Below are positions 1 through 7,471 of a DNA stretch of 64,000 nucleotides, in pieces (the first letter of the stretch is position 1; every line of letters starts with the position of its first letter). Below the pieces are notes generated by a model that made no database searches, was not told the DNA's origin, and saw nothing but the letters and a program-made list of their open reading frames with translations. The position numbers and the translations under genes were made by a program. Source of the stretch: Fusobacterium necrophorum subsp. necrophorum (lineage in GTDB: Bacteria > Fusobacteriota > Fusobacteriia > Fusobacteriales > Fusobacteriaceae); the NCBI RefSeq assembly GCF_004006635.1, contig NZ_CP034842.1, positions 992,001 to 1,056,000 on the forward strand, in the 5' to 3' direction.

Positions 1-2
1 CC

Positions 3-572
3 ATTGCAAAATTGATCTTAGAGGATGGAAAAGTCCCTGTTATGCCATATAAGAGACTTATGACCAAAAAAGGATTTTTTAAAAAACAGGATTATGTCTA
101 TGATGAATACTATGATTGTTACTTATGTCCACAAAATCAGGTTTTAAAATATTTGACTACAAATCGAGATGGATACCGAGAGTATAAAAGCAATCGAAAT
201 ATTTGCCAAAATTGTCCTGACAGAAAACAATGTACAGAAAGCAAAAATGCTACAAAACTCGTGACACGTCATATTTGGGAAGACTATTTAGAAATGGTGG
301 AGGATATTCGACATTCAGAAGGAATGCGCGAACTATATTCCAAAAGAAGTGAGACAATAGAGCGAGTGTTTGCGGATGGAAAAGAATTACATGGATTACG
401 ATATACACAATACAGAGGGTTAGAAAAAGTAAAAATGGAACTGACTCTCAAATTTGCATGCATGAATTTAAAAAAATTAGCGATTTGGAAAGCAAGGAAA
501 GGACTATTTACACTAAAATCTTTTCTGTTTTTTGCAAATTACACGCAATCAGCTCAAAAAAAGAGAGGTTAA
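3..572 (+). CDS. IS1182-family transposase, C-terminal part (5' truncated by window edge)
   Basis: The frame is open to the first bases of the window, so the TTG at 12 is not a real start. This is the C-terminal end of a DDE transposase. Visible features are a cysteine-rich insertion (YLCPQNQVL, then ICQNCPDRKQC) and the conserved C-terminal block ERVFADGKELHGLRYTQYRG, which carries the last catalytic Glu and the Arg-rich hydrophobic helix typical of IS1182/IS1380-like transposases. About 190 residues are present; family members are usually 450-550 residues. No frameshift is seen in the visible part, so the element may be intact upstream. Confidence 0.85.
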   Translation: MAKLILEDGKVPVMPYKRLMTKKGFFKKQDYVYDEYYDCYLCPQNQVLKYLTTNRDGYREYKSNRNICQNCPDRKQCTESKNATKLVTRHIWEDYLEMVEDIRHSEGMRELYSKRSETIERVFADGKELHGLRYTQYRGLEKVKMELTLKFACMNLKKLAIWKARKGLFTLKSFLFFANYTQSAQKKRG

Positions 573-607
573 AATAATTTTTACTCTCTTTTTTGTCTAC
601 AGTCTGA

Positions 608-646
608 GACACTAAAATATAAAAAATATTTTTTAGTGTCTTTTTT
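608..646 (+). terminator. Stem-loop and T-run after the transposase gene
   Basis: GACACTAAAA (608-617) pairs perfectly with TTTTAGTGTC (631-640), with a 13-nt AT-rich loop and six Ts after it. It is probably an intrinsic terminator of the transposase transcript. It could also shield the transposase from outside transcription. Confidence 0.7.
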
Positions 647-841
647 CTTTTGGGACTCAATTATTTAATTTGCAACAGCCCCTTTTTTATTTTTGGAATA
701 AAAAAATTTTTGTAGAGAAAAAACTTCGAAAAAGATGAAATATCTTAGGAATTTCAAGCAGTATATGAAAAAAATCAAGTTCGTTTTTACTTGTAAAAAT
801 ACTGTATATAAATAAAAAGTAAAAAAAAAGAACAAAAAATA

Positions 842-897
842 TTGACAAATTCAAAAAAATAATGTATTTATGTAAGTAGTGGTTAGTTGTCAGACCA
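842..897 (+). promoter_or_regulatory. lctP promoter and downstream GntR-type operator
   Basis: A perfect -35 TTGACA (842-847) is followed after 17 bp by TATTTA (865-870). About 10 bp after the expected start point lies TTGTCAGACCA (887-897), a one-mismatch palindrome of the form TKGTNNNACCA. FadR/LldR-type GntR repressors commonly bind such sites. The same motif occurs twice, in perfect form, downstream of the next promoter of this block. The 690-840 stretch upstream is AT-rich and shows no gene. Confidence 0.6.
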
Positions 898-927
898 GTT
901 AGGGATGATAACAGAGTTTAAGAAAGG

Positions 928-954
928 ATAGAAAAGAGATGAGGTCTTTTCTAT
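928..954 (+). repeat. Perfect 10-bp inverted repeat in the lctP leader
   Basis: ATAGAAAAGA (928-937) and TCTTTTCTAT (945-954) form a perfect stem with a 7-nt loop, ending about 10 nt before the lctP Shine-Dalgarno sequence. No T-run follows, so it is not a standard terminator. It could be an mRNA structure affecting translation or stability, or a protein-binding site. Confidence 0.5.
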
Positions 955-977
955 GACAAAATATGGAGGTGGGAAAT

Positions 978-2558
978 TTGGATTTATTTTTATCGTTGAC
1001 TCCTTTGATTGTAGTAGTAGTGGGAGTAGTTGGTTTGAAAAAGTCTGCAAAATGGGTTTCATTGGTAGCTATGGTCTACACAATGGTGTTATCCGTGCTT
1101 TATTTCAAAACGGAAGTGTTTGAAGTCATTCGACAAACAAAGATAGGGATTATCGAAGGATCGAAAATGGTGTATATGATTTGGGCAGCTTTTTTAATTT
1201 TAAACATGCTAATTCATACAGGGGCTATGGACAGAATCAAAGAAATTATTGCAGAATTGACTTTGGATCGTCGAAAACAAATCATTATTGTAGCCTTTTG
1301 TTTTGGAGGATTTTTGGAAGGGGTTGCAGGAGCCGGAACTCCGGCTGCAGTTGCAGGACCATTCTTAATGGCCTTAGGATTACCTGCTTTGGAAGCAGCG
1401 ACAGCAGCTTTGATCTTTAATGGAATTGCAGCGGCTTTAGGAGCGGCAGGATTGACAACGATCGGAGGATTTAGTCCATACCTTTCTACACAAGGAGCAG
1501 AAGTTGTTCAAGAAATGATGAATACAGTTCCTTACTTAGCAAAGGTGGCAGCACCGACAGCTATTGATGTGGATGCAACCATTATGAATATTTCTATGGC
1601 AACTTCTTTTATTCAATTCTTCGGAGCATTGATTTGTCCTGCATTGGTGTTATTTGTCCTATATGGAAAAAAAGCTTTTGATAAAGAGATCGCATGTTTT
1701 GCAGTATTCGTAGGGTTTGTATATGGAATTTCCTTAGTGATTATCGGAACTTTCTTAGGGGCGGAATTCCCAACCATTTGTGCAGGAATTTTCTCTCTAT
1801 TGGCTTCCGTACTTTATATCAAATTATTCAATCGTTCTACAGAAACACCGGAAGATTTCAAATTGGTCTTGGATGAAAGTGTAGAAAAGAGTTCCATGTC
1901 CGCTTGGTCAGCTGTGGCAACCTATTTAATCCTTATGATTGTATTGCCTTCCGTTCGTTTCTTTGCACCAAGATGGTTCATCGGTTTAGGATTTGCTGTT
2001 TGGATTGGAACTACGATGGCCTCTGTATGTTTTGTAGGTTCCATTATTTTGAAAGCAACGCCTTCTATGCCCAAATATGCAAAGGAGTCCTTATTCAGCG
2101 TAGTAGGAGCTTTAATAGCAATGGCAGCACTTCTAGCACTTGCAAATTTGATGAAGGTAACAGGTATGTTGACGATTATTGCAACAGCTCTTGCAGAAGT
2201 AACAGGAGCTTTATATCCGGCATTTGCGGCTATCATAGGGTCACTTGGTTCTTTCGTGGCAGGAACTACTACAGGATCTAATATTATGTTCTCCGCTCTA
2301 CATGCAAAAGCTTGTACTATCTTAGGATTGAGCATTCCTGTTGTTTTTGCCGCACAAAGTGCAGGAGGAGCTTTAGGAAATATGATTTGTACAAATAACG
2401 TAGTTGCCGCATGTACTACGGTAGGGTTGAAGAATTCAGAAGGAATTGTTATGAGAAAGGTATTTAAACCGATTTGTGTTCTTTGGACTCTATATGCTGT
2501 TTTGGCTTTGATTTATGTTTACATCTTATTGCCAAATTTACCGGTTGTTTTAAAATAA
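978..2558 (+). CDS. lctP: L-lactate permease (LctP family)
   Basis: Inner-membrane lactate uptake protein of the LctP family (lactate:proton symport in characterised members). The chain is almost entirely hydrophobic, with about 12-14 membrane segments, and carries the family-typical Gly/Ala-rich stretches FGGFLEGVAGAGTPAAVAGP and, near the C-terminus, QSAGGALGNMICTNNVVAAC. An upstream ATG at 963 gives 531 residues. The Shine-Dalgarno GGAGGTGGG (965-973) instead sits 4-8 nt before the in-frame TTG at 978, so I take TTG as the start (526 residues). It is the first gene of the lactate block and is followed by an FAD lactate/glycolate oxidase under its own promoter. The same transporter family also carries glycolate. 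Confidence 0.9.
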   Translation: MDLFLSLTPLIVVVVGVVGLKKSAKWVSLVAMVYTMVLSVLYFKTEVFEVIRQTKIGIIEGSKMVYMIWAAFLILNMLIHTGAMDRIKEIIAELTLDRRKQIIIVAFCFGGFLEGVAGAGTPAAVAGPFLMALGLPALEAATAALIFNGIAAALGAAGLTTIGGFSPYLSTQGAEVVQEMMNTVPYLAKVAAPTAIDVDATIMNISMATSFIQFFGALICPALVLFVLYGKKAFDKEIACFAVFVGFVYGISLVIIGTFLGAEFPTICAGIFSLLASVLYIKLFNRSTETPEDFKLVLDESVEKSSMSAWSAVATYLILMIVLPSVRFFAPRWFIGLGFAVWIGTTMASVCFVGSIILKATPSMPKYAKESLFSVVGALIAMAALLALANLMKVTGMLTIIATALAEVTGALYPAFAAIIGSLGSFVAGTTTGSNIMFSALHAKACTILGLSIPVVFAAQSAGGALGNMICTNNVVAACTTVGLKNSEGIVMRKVFKPICVLWTLYAVLALIYVYILLPNLPVVLK

Positions 2559-2688
2559 TCGTTTCCAAGAGATATGGGGGGACTGGAAACGAGGAATTCA
2601 GTAACCTGAATTTGAAGTGGATTTGTAAACAGAGTAGGACGGGAGCAGTTGCTTTGTGGCAATTGCGCCTTTCTTTCTCCGTATTTTT
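2559..2688 (+). other. Structured 3' UTR of lctP: three consecutive stem-loops, the last terminator-like
   Basis: Immediately after the lctP stop come three stem-loops. First, TCGTTTCCA (2559-2567) pairs with TGGAAACGA (2584-2592). Second, AATTCAG (2595-2601) pairs with CTGAATT (2606-2612). Third, GCAGTTGC (2645-2652) pairs with GCAATTGC (2659-2666), enclosed by ACGG...CCGT (2639-2682) and followed by ATTTTT. The third is a plausible intrinsic terminator for lctP. I recognise no known riboswitch family. The downstream promoter at 2750 makes a cis-leader role for the next gene unlikely. Confidence 0.5.
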
Positions 2689-2749
2689 GGGGATTTTAGA
2701 GAAAATTGTTATGAAAAATGATAAAATGCTAAAAAAATTAACAAAATTG

Positions 2750-2778
2750 TTGACAAAAAGAGCAGAAAGGTTTATACT
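2750..2778 (+). promoter_or_regulatory. Strong sigma70-type promoter of the lactate oxidase-acyl-CoA dehydrogenase-etf operon
   Basis: Perfect -35 TTGACA (2750-2755), exact 17-bp spacer and -10 TATACT (2773-2778). The expected start point is near 2785, just before the first operator. This gives the downstream four genes a transcript separate from lctP. Confidence 0.8.
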
Positions 2779-2789
2779 CTAGCTGAAAG

Positions 2790-2854
2790 TGGTAGTACCA
2801 ATAAAGAAAAGATCTTTATTGGTTTCATTTTTACAAGAAAAATTGGTAGTACCA
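2790..2854 (+). promoter_or_regulatory. Twin operators TGGTAGTACCA (2790-2800 and 2844-2854)
   Basis: Two identical perfect 11-bp palindromes, TGGTAGTACCA, are spaced 54 bp centre to centre, close to five helical turns. The first covers about +6 to +16 of the strong promoter; the second lies just before the Shine-Dalgarno site. They match the TGGTNNNACCA pattern of LldR/FadR-subfamily GntR repressors. The geometry suggests repression by roadblock or looping, relieved by lactate. No GntR gene lies in the window. Confidence 0.7.
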
Positions 2855-2875
2855 GTTGTTAAGGAGGGAAGGAAG

Positions 2876-4303
2876 ATGGCAGAATATACCTATAATAAGG
2901 TGAGTGCAGAGTTAGTGGAAGAATTTCGAAAAATTGTTCCCGGAAAAGTATATGTAGGCGAAGAAATCAATCAAGATTTTTTTCATGATGAAATGCCGAT
3001 TTATGGACAAGGACAACCGGAAGTTGTGATTGATGCGACAACAACGGAAGATATTGCGGCAATTGTAAAATTATGTTATGAACATAATATTCCTGTGATT
3101 CCAAGAGGAGCGGGAACCGGATTAACCGGAGCTGCTGTAGCTCTACATGGTGGAGTGATGTTGAATATGACAAAGATGAATAAAATTTTGGAATATGATT
3201 ATGAAAATTTTGTAGTTCGAGTGGAACCCGGAGTTTTGTTGAATGATTTAGCGGAAGATACTCAAAAACAAGGGCTGCTGTATCCGCCTGATCCCGGAGA
3301 AAAATTTGCCACCATCGGGGGAAATGTATCCACAAATGCCGGAGGAATGAGAGCTGTAAAATATGGATGCACAAGAGATTATGTAAGAGCCATGACGGTC
3401 GTTCTTCCAACAGGAGAAATTGTAAAATTGGGAGCCACTGTTTCCAAAACAAGTACAGGATACAGCTTACTAAACCTTATGGTGGGATCGGAAGGAACCT
3501 TAGGAATTATTACGGAATTGACCTTAAAATTAATTCCGGCTCCGAAAGAAACCATCAGTTTGATTATTCCTTATGAAAATTTGGAAGACTGTATTGCAAC
3601 GGTACCGAAATTCTTTATGAATCATTTACAACCACAAGCTTTGGAATTCATGGAAAAAGAAATTGTGCTGGCTTCCGAACGATATATTGGAAAGAGCGTT
3701 TTTCCAAAAGAATTGGAAGGAACGGAAATCGGAGCTTACCTATTGGTAACCTTTGACGGAGACAGCATGGAAGCTTTGGAAGAAATTACGGAAAGAGCGG
3801 CGGAAGTTGTATTGGAAGCTGGAGCATTGGATGTTCTGGTGGCAGATACTCCTGCGAAGAAAAAAGACGCTTGGGCAGCCAGAGGAAGTTTCTTGGAAGC
3901 GATTGAAGCGGAAACAAAATTATTGGATGAATGTGATGTCGTAGTACCGGTAAATCAAATTGCTCCTTACTTGAATTATGTGAATTCTGTCGGAGAAAAA
4001 TATGACTTTGCCGTAAAAAGTTTTGGACATGCAGGAGACGGAAATCTTCATATCTATGCATGTAGTAATGACTTGGACGAAGAAACTTTCAAAAAACAAG
4101 TGGAAGAATTTATGCAAGACATTTATAGAAAAGCTGCTGAGTTGGGAGGACAAATTTCAGGAGAACACGGAATCGGATTTGGAAAAATGGAATTCTTATA
4201 TGAATTTGCAGGAGATGTAAACATGAGATTGATGAAGGGAATCAAAGAAGTATTCGATCCGAAGATGATTTTAAATCCGAATAAAATTTGTTATAAATTG
4301 TAA
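2876..4303 (+). CDS. FAD-linked lactate/glycolate dehydrogenase (GlcD/LctD type)
   Basis: Soluble flavoprotein oxidising a 2-hydroxyacid, probably D-lactate, to the keto acid. The N-terminal PCMH-type FAD domain spans residues ~40-220 with PRGAGTGLTG (~76-85) and the IGGNVSTNAGG motif. The C-terminal FAD-oxidase domain has active-site histidine motifs GHAGDGNLH (384-392) and SGEHGIGFGK (428-437). Length (475) is normal for GlcD-type proteins. A longer frame begins at 2789 but would start on the transcription start and operator; AAGGAGGG (2861-2868) places the start at ATG 2876. It precedes an acyl-CoA dehydrogenase and etfBA, as in the Etf-linked, electron-confurcating lactate dehydrogenases of acetogens. 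Glycolate or 2-hydroxyglutarate are alternative substrates. Confidence 0.85.
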   Translation: MAEYTYNKVSAELVEEFRKIVPGKVYVGEEINQDFFHDEMPIYGQGQPEVVIDATTTEDIAAIVKLCYEHNIPVIPRGAGTGLTGAAVALHGGVMLNMTKMNKILEYDYENFVVRVEPGVLLNDLAEDTQKQGLLYPPDPGEKFATIGGNVSTNAGGMRAVKYGCTRDYVRAMTVVLPTGEIVKLGATVSKTSTGYSLLNLMVGSEGTLGIITELTLKLIPAPKETISLIIPYENLEDCIATVPKFFMNHLQPQALEFMEKEIVLASERYIGKSVFPKELEGTEIGAYLLVTFDGDSMEALEEITERAAEVVLEAGALDVLVADTPAKKKDAWAARGSFLEAIEAETKLLDECDVVVPVNQIAPYLNYVNSVGEKYDFAVKSFGHAGDGNLHIYACSNDLDEETFKKQVEEFMQDIYRKAAELGGQISGEHGIGFGKMEFLYEFAGDVNMRLMKGIKEVFDPKMILNPNKICYKL

Positions 4304-4392
4304 AATTATAGTAGGGACAGTAGAGAAAAGTCTATGATAGAGAAAAAATATAAAAAATCAAAATGATGGTATAGAATGCAGGAGGTAAGGAA

Positions 4393-5529
4393 ATGGCATA
4401 TTTAATTTCAGAAGAAGCTCAAGATTTATTGGAAGACGTAAAAAAATTCTGTGAAAACGAAGTAAAAGAACAATGTAAAGAATATGATGTCACAGGGGAA
4501 TGGCCGAAAGAAATCTATGACAAGGCAATTGAACAAGGATACCATGCCTTAGAAGTTCCGGAAGAATTTGGAGGACCGGGTCTAAGCAGAGTGGATGTTG
4601 CTGCTCTATTAGAAGAAATGGCGATTGCGGATGCGGGATTTGCAACAACAATTTCTGCTAGCGGATTGGCTATGAAACCGGTGTTAATCGCAGGAACGGA
4701 AGAACAAAAACAAAGAATGTGTGATTTGGTATTAGAAGGTGGATTTGGAGCTTTCTGTTTGACGGAACCGGGAGCAGGGTCTGATGCCGGAGCAGGAAAA
4801 ACAACAGCGGTAAAAGACGGAGATGACTATATCTTAAATGGAAGAAAATGTTTCATTACCAATGCGGAAGTAGCAGCATTTTACTGTATCACAGCGATGA
4901 CCGATAAGAGCAAAGGATTGAAAGGAATGTCCATGTTCCTGGTAGAAAAAGGAACTCCGGGTCTTAGCACGGGAAATCATGAAAATAAAATGGGAATCCG
5001 AACTTCCAATACGGCGGACGTTGTCTTGGAAGATTGCAGAGTTCCGGCTTCCGCTTTAGTAGGGAAAGAAGGAGAAGGATTTGCCATTGCTATGAAGACT
5101 TTGGATCAAGCAAGAGCATGGATGGGATGTATTGCAACAGGAATTGCACAAAGAGGAATTCGAGAAGCGGTAGCTTATGGAAAAGAAAGAATTCAATTCG
5201 GAAAACCGGTTTTGAAAAATCAAGGACTTCAATTCAAAATTGCGGATATGGAAATCAAAACGGAAACAGCCAGACAAATGGTTGCTCATGCTTTGACAAA
5301 AATGGATTTAGGACTTCCTTATGCAAAGGAATCCGCAATTGCAAAATGCTATGCAGGAGATATTTCTATGGAAGTTTCTTCCGAAGCAATTCAAGTATTC
5401 GGTGGATATGGATACAGTCGGGAATATCCGGTAGAAAAATTAATCAGAGATGCTAAAATATTCCAAATTTTCGAAGGAACCAACGAAATTCAAAGAATCG
5501 TAGTAGCAAATCATGTCATTGGACGATAA
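4393..5529 (+). CDS. Acyl-CoA dehydrogenase (short-chain, Etf-linked)
   Basis: FAD enzyme interconverting acyl-CoA and 2-enoyl-CoA with EtfAB as redox partner. The 378 residues are full length. Visible motifs are the FAD/substrate-binding block AFCLTEPGAGSDAG (~residues 116-130), the central ITNAEVA segment, and FGGYGYSREYPVEKLIRDAK followed by FEGTNEIQ, where Glu361 is at the position of the catalytic base of butyryl-CoA dehydrogenases. It sits between a lactate dehydrogenase and etfB, 12 bp from the latter. In this context acryloyl-CoA (lactate to propionate) or crotonyl-CoA are the likely substrates when run as a reductase; the sequence alone does not choose between them. The strong Shine-Dalgarno GGAGG lies just upstream of ATG 4393. 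Confidence 0.9.
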   Translation: MAYLISEEAQDLLEDVKKFCENEVKEQCKEYDVTGEWPKEIYDKAIEQGYHALEVPEEFGGPGLSRVDVAALLEEMAIADAGFATTISASGLAMKPVLIAGTEEQKQRMCDLVLEGGFGAFCLTEPGAGSDAGAGKTTAVKDGDDYILNGRKCFITNAEVAAFYCITAMTDKSKGLKGMSMFLVEKGTPGLSTGNHENKMGIRTSNTADVVLEDCRVPASALVGKEGEGFAIAMKTLDQARAWMGCIATGIAQRGIREAVAYGKERIQFGKPVLKNQGLQFKIADMEIKTETARQMVAHALTKMDLGLPYAKESAIAKCYAGDISMEVSSEAIQVFGGYGYSREYPVEKLIRDAKIFQIFEGTNEIQRIVVANHVIGR

Positions 5530-5541
5530 GGAGGCAGCAAC

Positions 5542-6318
5542 ATGGAAATATTAGTATGTGCAAAACAAGTTGCAGACGATTCTGTAGAAATCATGTTAAA
5601 TCCGGAAACAGGAAAACCTGCTTTGGAGGGAGTGACGGAGGTAGTCAATGCTTTTGATACCTATGCTTTGGAAATGGCAACTCGTTTAAAAGAAGAAAAA
5701 GGCGGAACGGTTTGTGTCGTATCTTTGGGTGGAGAGAGTGCTGCCAACAGTTTGAAAAACTGTTTAGCAGTAGGAGCGGACGAGGCCTTCCATATTAAAG
5801 ATGAAGAGTATCAAAACAGAGATACTTTGGCAGTGGCTCAAAAAGTGGCAGAAGGAATTCAAAAGATAGAAGAACAACGAGGAAAAAAATTTGATGTTAT
5901 TTTCTGTGGAAGAGAAAGTACGGACTATGCTTCCAGTCAAGTGGGAATTATGATAGCAGATGGACTGGGATATGGTGTGGTAAGTAACTTAGTAGATATC
6001 GAAGCGGATGAAACAAAGGTAATTGCAAAAAGAGAAACGGAAGAAGGATACCAAAGAATTGAAGTGGCAGTTCCTTGTGTGGTAACTGTAAACAAACCGA
6101 ATTATGAACCTCGTTATCCTACCATCAAAAGTAAAATGGCGGCAAGAAAGAAAGCTATTGCAGAAGTGGTAGTGGATAGCAAAGCAGAAAATATCGTGAA
6201 AGAAGTGGCAATATCAGCTCCTCCGAAAAGACAAGCAGGAATTAAAATTAAGAGCGGAAATGCAGAAGAATTAGTGGCACAAGCAATCGAAAAGATGCTG
6301 GAAGCAAAAGTATTTTAG
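5542..6318 (+). CDS. etfB: Electron transfer flavoprotein, beta subunit
   Basis: Small subunit of the EtfAB heterodimer (258 residues, usual size). It starts MEILVCAKQVADDS, with the conserved NAFDTYALEMA region, the CGRESTDYASSQVG nucleotide-binding segment and the family signature region VNKPNYEPRYPTIKSKM. It takes electrons from the neighbouring lactate dehydrogenase and/or delivers them to the acyl-CoA dehydrogenase. In ordinary Etfs this subunit binds AMP, whereas bifurcating Etfs bind a second FAD. The lactate-dehydrogenase neighbour suggests the bifurcating class, which I cannot prove by eye. Its Shine-Dalgarno overlaps the end of the preceding gene (12-bp gap) and etfA follows after 11 bp. 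Confidence 0.95.
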   Translation: MEILVCAKQVADDSVEIMLNPETGKPALEGVTEVVNAFDTYALEMATRLKEEKGGTVCVVSLGGESAANSLKNCLAVGADEAFHIKDEEYQNRDTLAVAQKVAEGIQKIEEQRGKKFDVIFCGRESTDYASSQVGIMIADGLGYGVVSNLVDIEADETKVIAKRETEEGYQRIEVAVPCVVTVNKPNYEPRYPTIKSKMAARKKAIAEVVVDSKAENIVKEVAISAPPKRQAGIKIKSGNAEELVAQAIEKMLEAKVF

Positions 6319-6329
6319 GAGGTCATGAT

Positions 6330-7319
6330 ATGAGTATCGAAAAGAATAAAAATATAATGGTATATATTGAAAGCGTGGATGGAGCTCCTATCAATGTCTC
6401 TTTGGAAGCTTTGGCACAAGCAGGAAAGCTGGCAAAAGAAACAGGAAAGCAAGTAGTGGCTGTTTTAGTGGGAGAAAACTTGGAGGCGGCGGCACAACAA
6501 TGCGTGGAATTCGGTGCGGATGAAGTTCTTTGTTTGGAAGAAGCGAGAAAAGAAGTGGAAGCGATTGGAGAAGCTTTGCTTTCTGTGACGGCAAGTTATG
6601 AGCCTTCTTTTCTTTTCCTGGGTTCTACTTTGGACGGAAAAGACATTGGAAGTATGGTAGCCAGCAGAGCAAAACTTCCATGTTTGACAGATGTTGTCGG
6701 AGTGAAGTGTGAAGCAGGAAAATGTACGATGACTTTACCAATGTACAGTGGAAACATTTTAAAAGAAGTTACGATAGAAAATTCTCCCGCCATTGTTATT
6801 TTAAGATCGGGAGTTTGTAAGAAAAATATAGCGGAAGCAGGAAAAGCCGGAAACATTCAAAAAGAAGCACCGGAAAATAAAAATCTATTGACTAAGATTT
6901 TAGAAGTGGTTCAAGAAATTTCAGAATCTGTCAACTTGGAAGAAGCGGAAGTGATTGTTGCCGGAGGAAGAGGAATGGGAACGAAAGAAAATTTCGAATT
7001 GGTAAAACAATTGGCGGAAGTTTGTGGAGGAGTTGTCGGAGCGACAAGACCGGTAACGGAAGAAAACTGGATTCCCCGTTCTCATCAAATCGGACAATCC
7101 GGGAAGATTGTAGCTCCAAAATTATACATTGCTTGCGGAATTTCCGGAGCGACACAACACGTATCAGGAGTGGTAGGTTCGGATTATATTGTAGCGATTA
7201 ATAAAGATGAAGATGCGGCGATTTTTGACATTGCCGATGTAGGAATTGTCGGAAATGCGGTTGAAATTCTTCCAATCATGATTGAGGAAATCAAAAAAAT
7301 AAAGCTTTCAATGAAATAG
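6330..7319 (+). CDS. etfA: Electron transfer flavoprotein, alpha subunit
   Basis: Large Etf subunit (329 residues). The N-terminal half has the Etf alpha/beta fold. The C-terminal FAD domain (residues ~205-320) has the characteristic segments VAGGRGMG, VGATRPVTEENWIPRSHQIG, APKLYIACGISGATQHVSG and AINKDEDAAIFDIADVGIVG. It has no extra ferredoxin-like N-terminal domain, unlike some clostridial EtfA proteins. It is the last gene of the operon and a good intrinsic terminator follows. Confidence 0.95.
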   Translation: MSIEKNKNIMVYIESVDGAPINVSLEALAQAGKLAKETGKQVVAVLVGENLEAAAQQCVEFGADEVLCLEEARKEVEAIGEALLSVTASYEPSFLFLGSTLDGKDIGSMVASRAKLPCLTDVVGVKCEAGKCTMTLPMYSGNILKEVTIENSPAIVILRSGVCKKNIAEAGKAGNIQKEAPENKNLLTKILEVVQEISESVNLEEAEVIVAGGRGMGTKENFELVKQLAEVCGGVVGATRPVTEENWIPRSHQIGQSGKIVAPKLYIACGISGATQHVSGVVGSDYIVAINKDEDAAIFDIADVGIVGNAVEILPIMIEEIKKIKLSMK

Positions 7320-7329
7320 GTATAGATGG

Positions 7330-7368
7330 AAAAAGTTCTCTTTCTCTTTTGAGGGAAAGGGGCTTTTT
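7330..7368 (+). terminator. Intrinsic terminator after etfA
   Basis: AAAAAG...CTTTTTT flanks an inner stem CTTTCTC/GGGAAAG (with G-U pairs) and ends in a six-T run. It closes the lactate/etf operon. Confidence 0.75.
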
Positions 7369-7471
7369 TCTTTTGAAAAGATTTTGGAAAAAAGCTTGTT
7401 ATTCCGAGGCATTTATGTTAGAATTCCTTGATAGCGAAAAAAAGAAAAATAAAGGGGCGTGATAATGTCAA

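Larger units (their letters stand above)
1..682 (+). mobile_element. Right end of an IS1182-family insertion sequence (left part outside window)
   Basis: The window opens inside a transposase gene and the element appears to end about 110 bp past its stop codon, at TTGCAACAGCCCC (670-682). This resembles the GGGGCTGTTGCAA-type terminal inverted repeats of IS1182-like elements. The left end and any target duplication are outside the window, so the boundary is inferred from one side only. A strong stem-loop (608-640) lies between the gene and the presumed end. Confidence 0.65.

Noticed and set aside
2789..2875. 29-residue N-terminal extension of the lactate oxidase
   Set aside because: It begins at the predicted transcription start and runs through both operator palindromes; a strong ribosome site points to ATG 2876.
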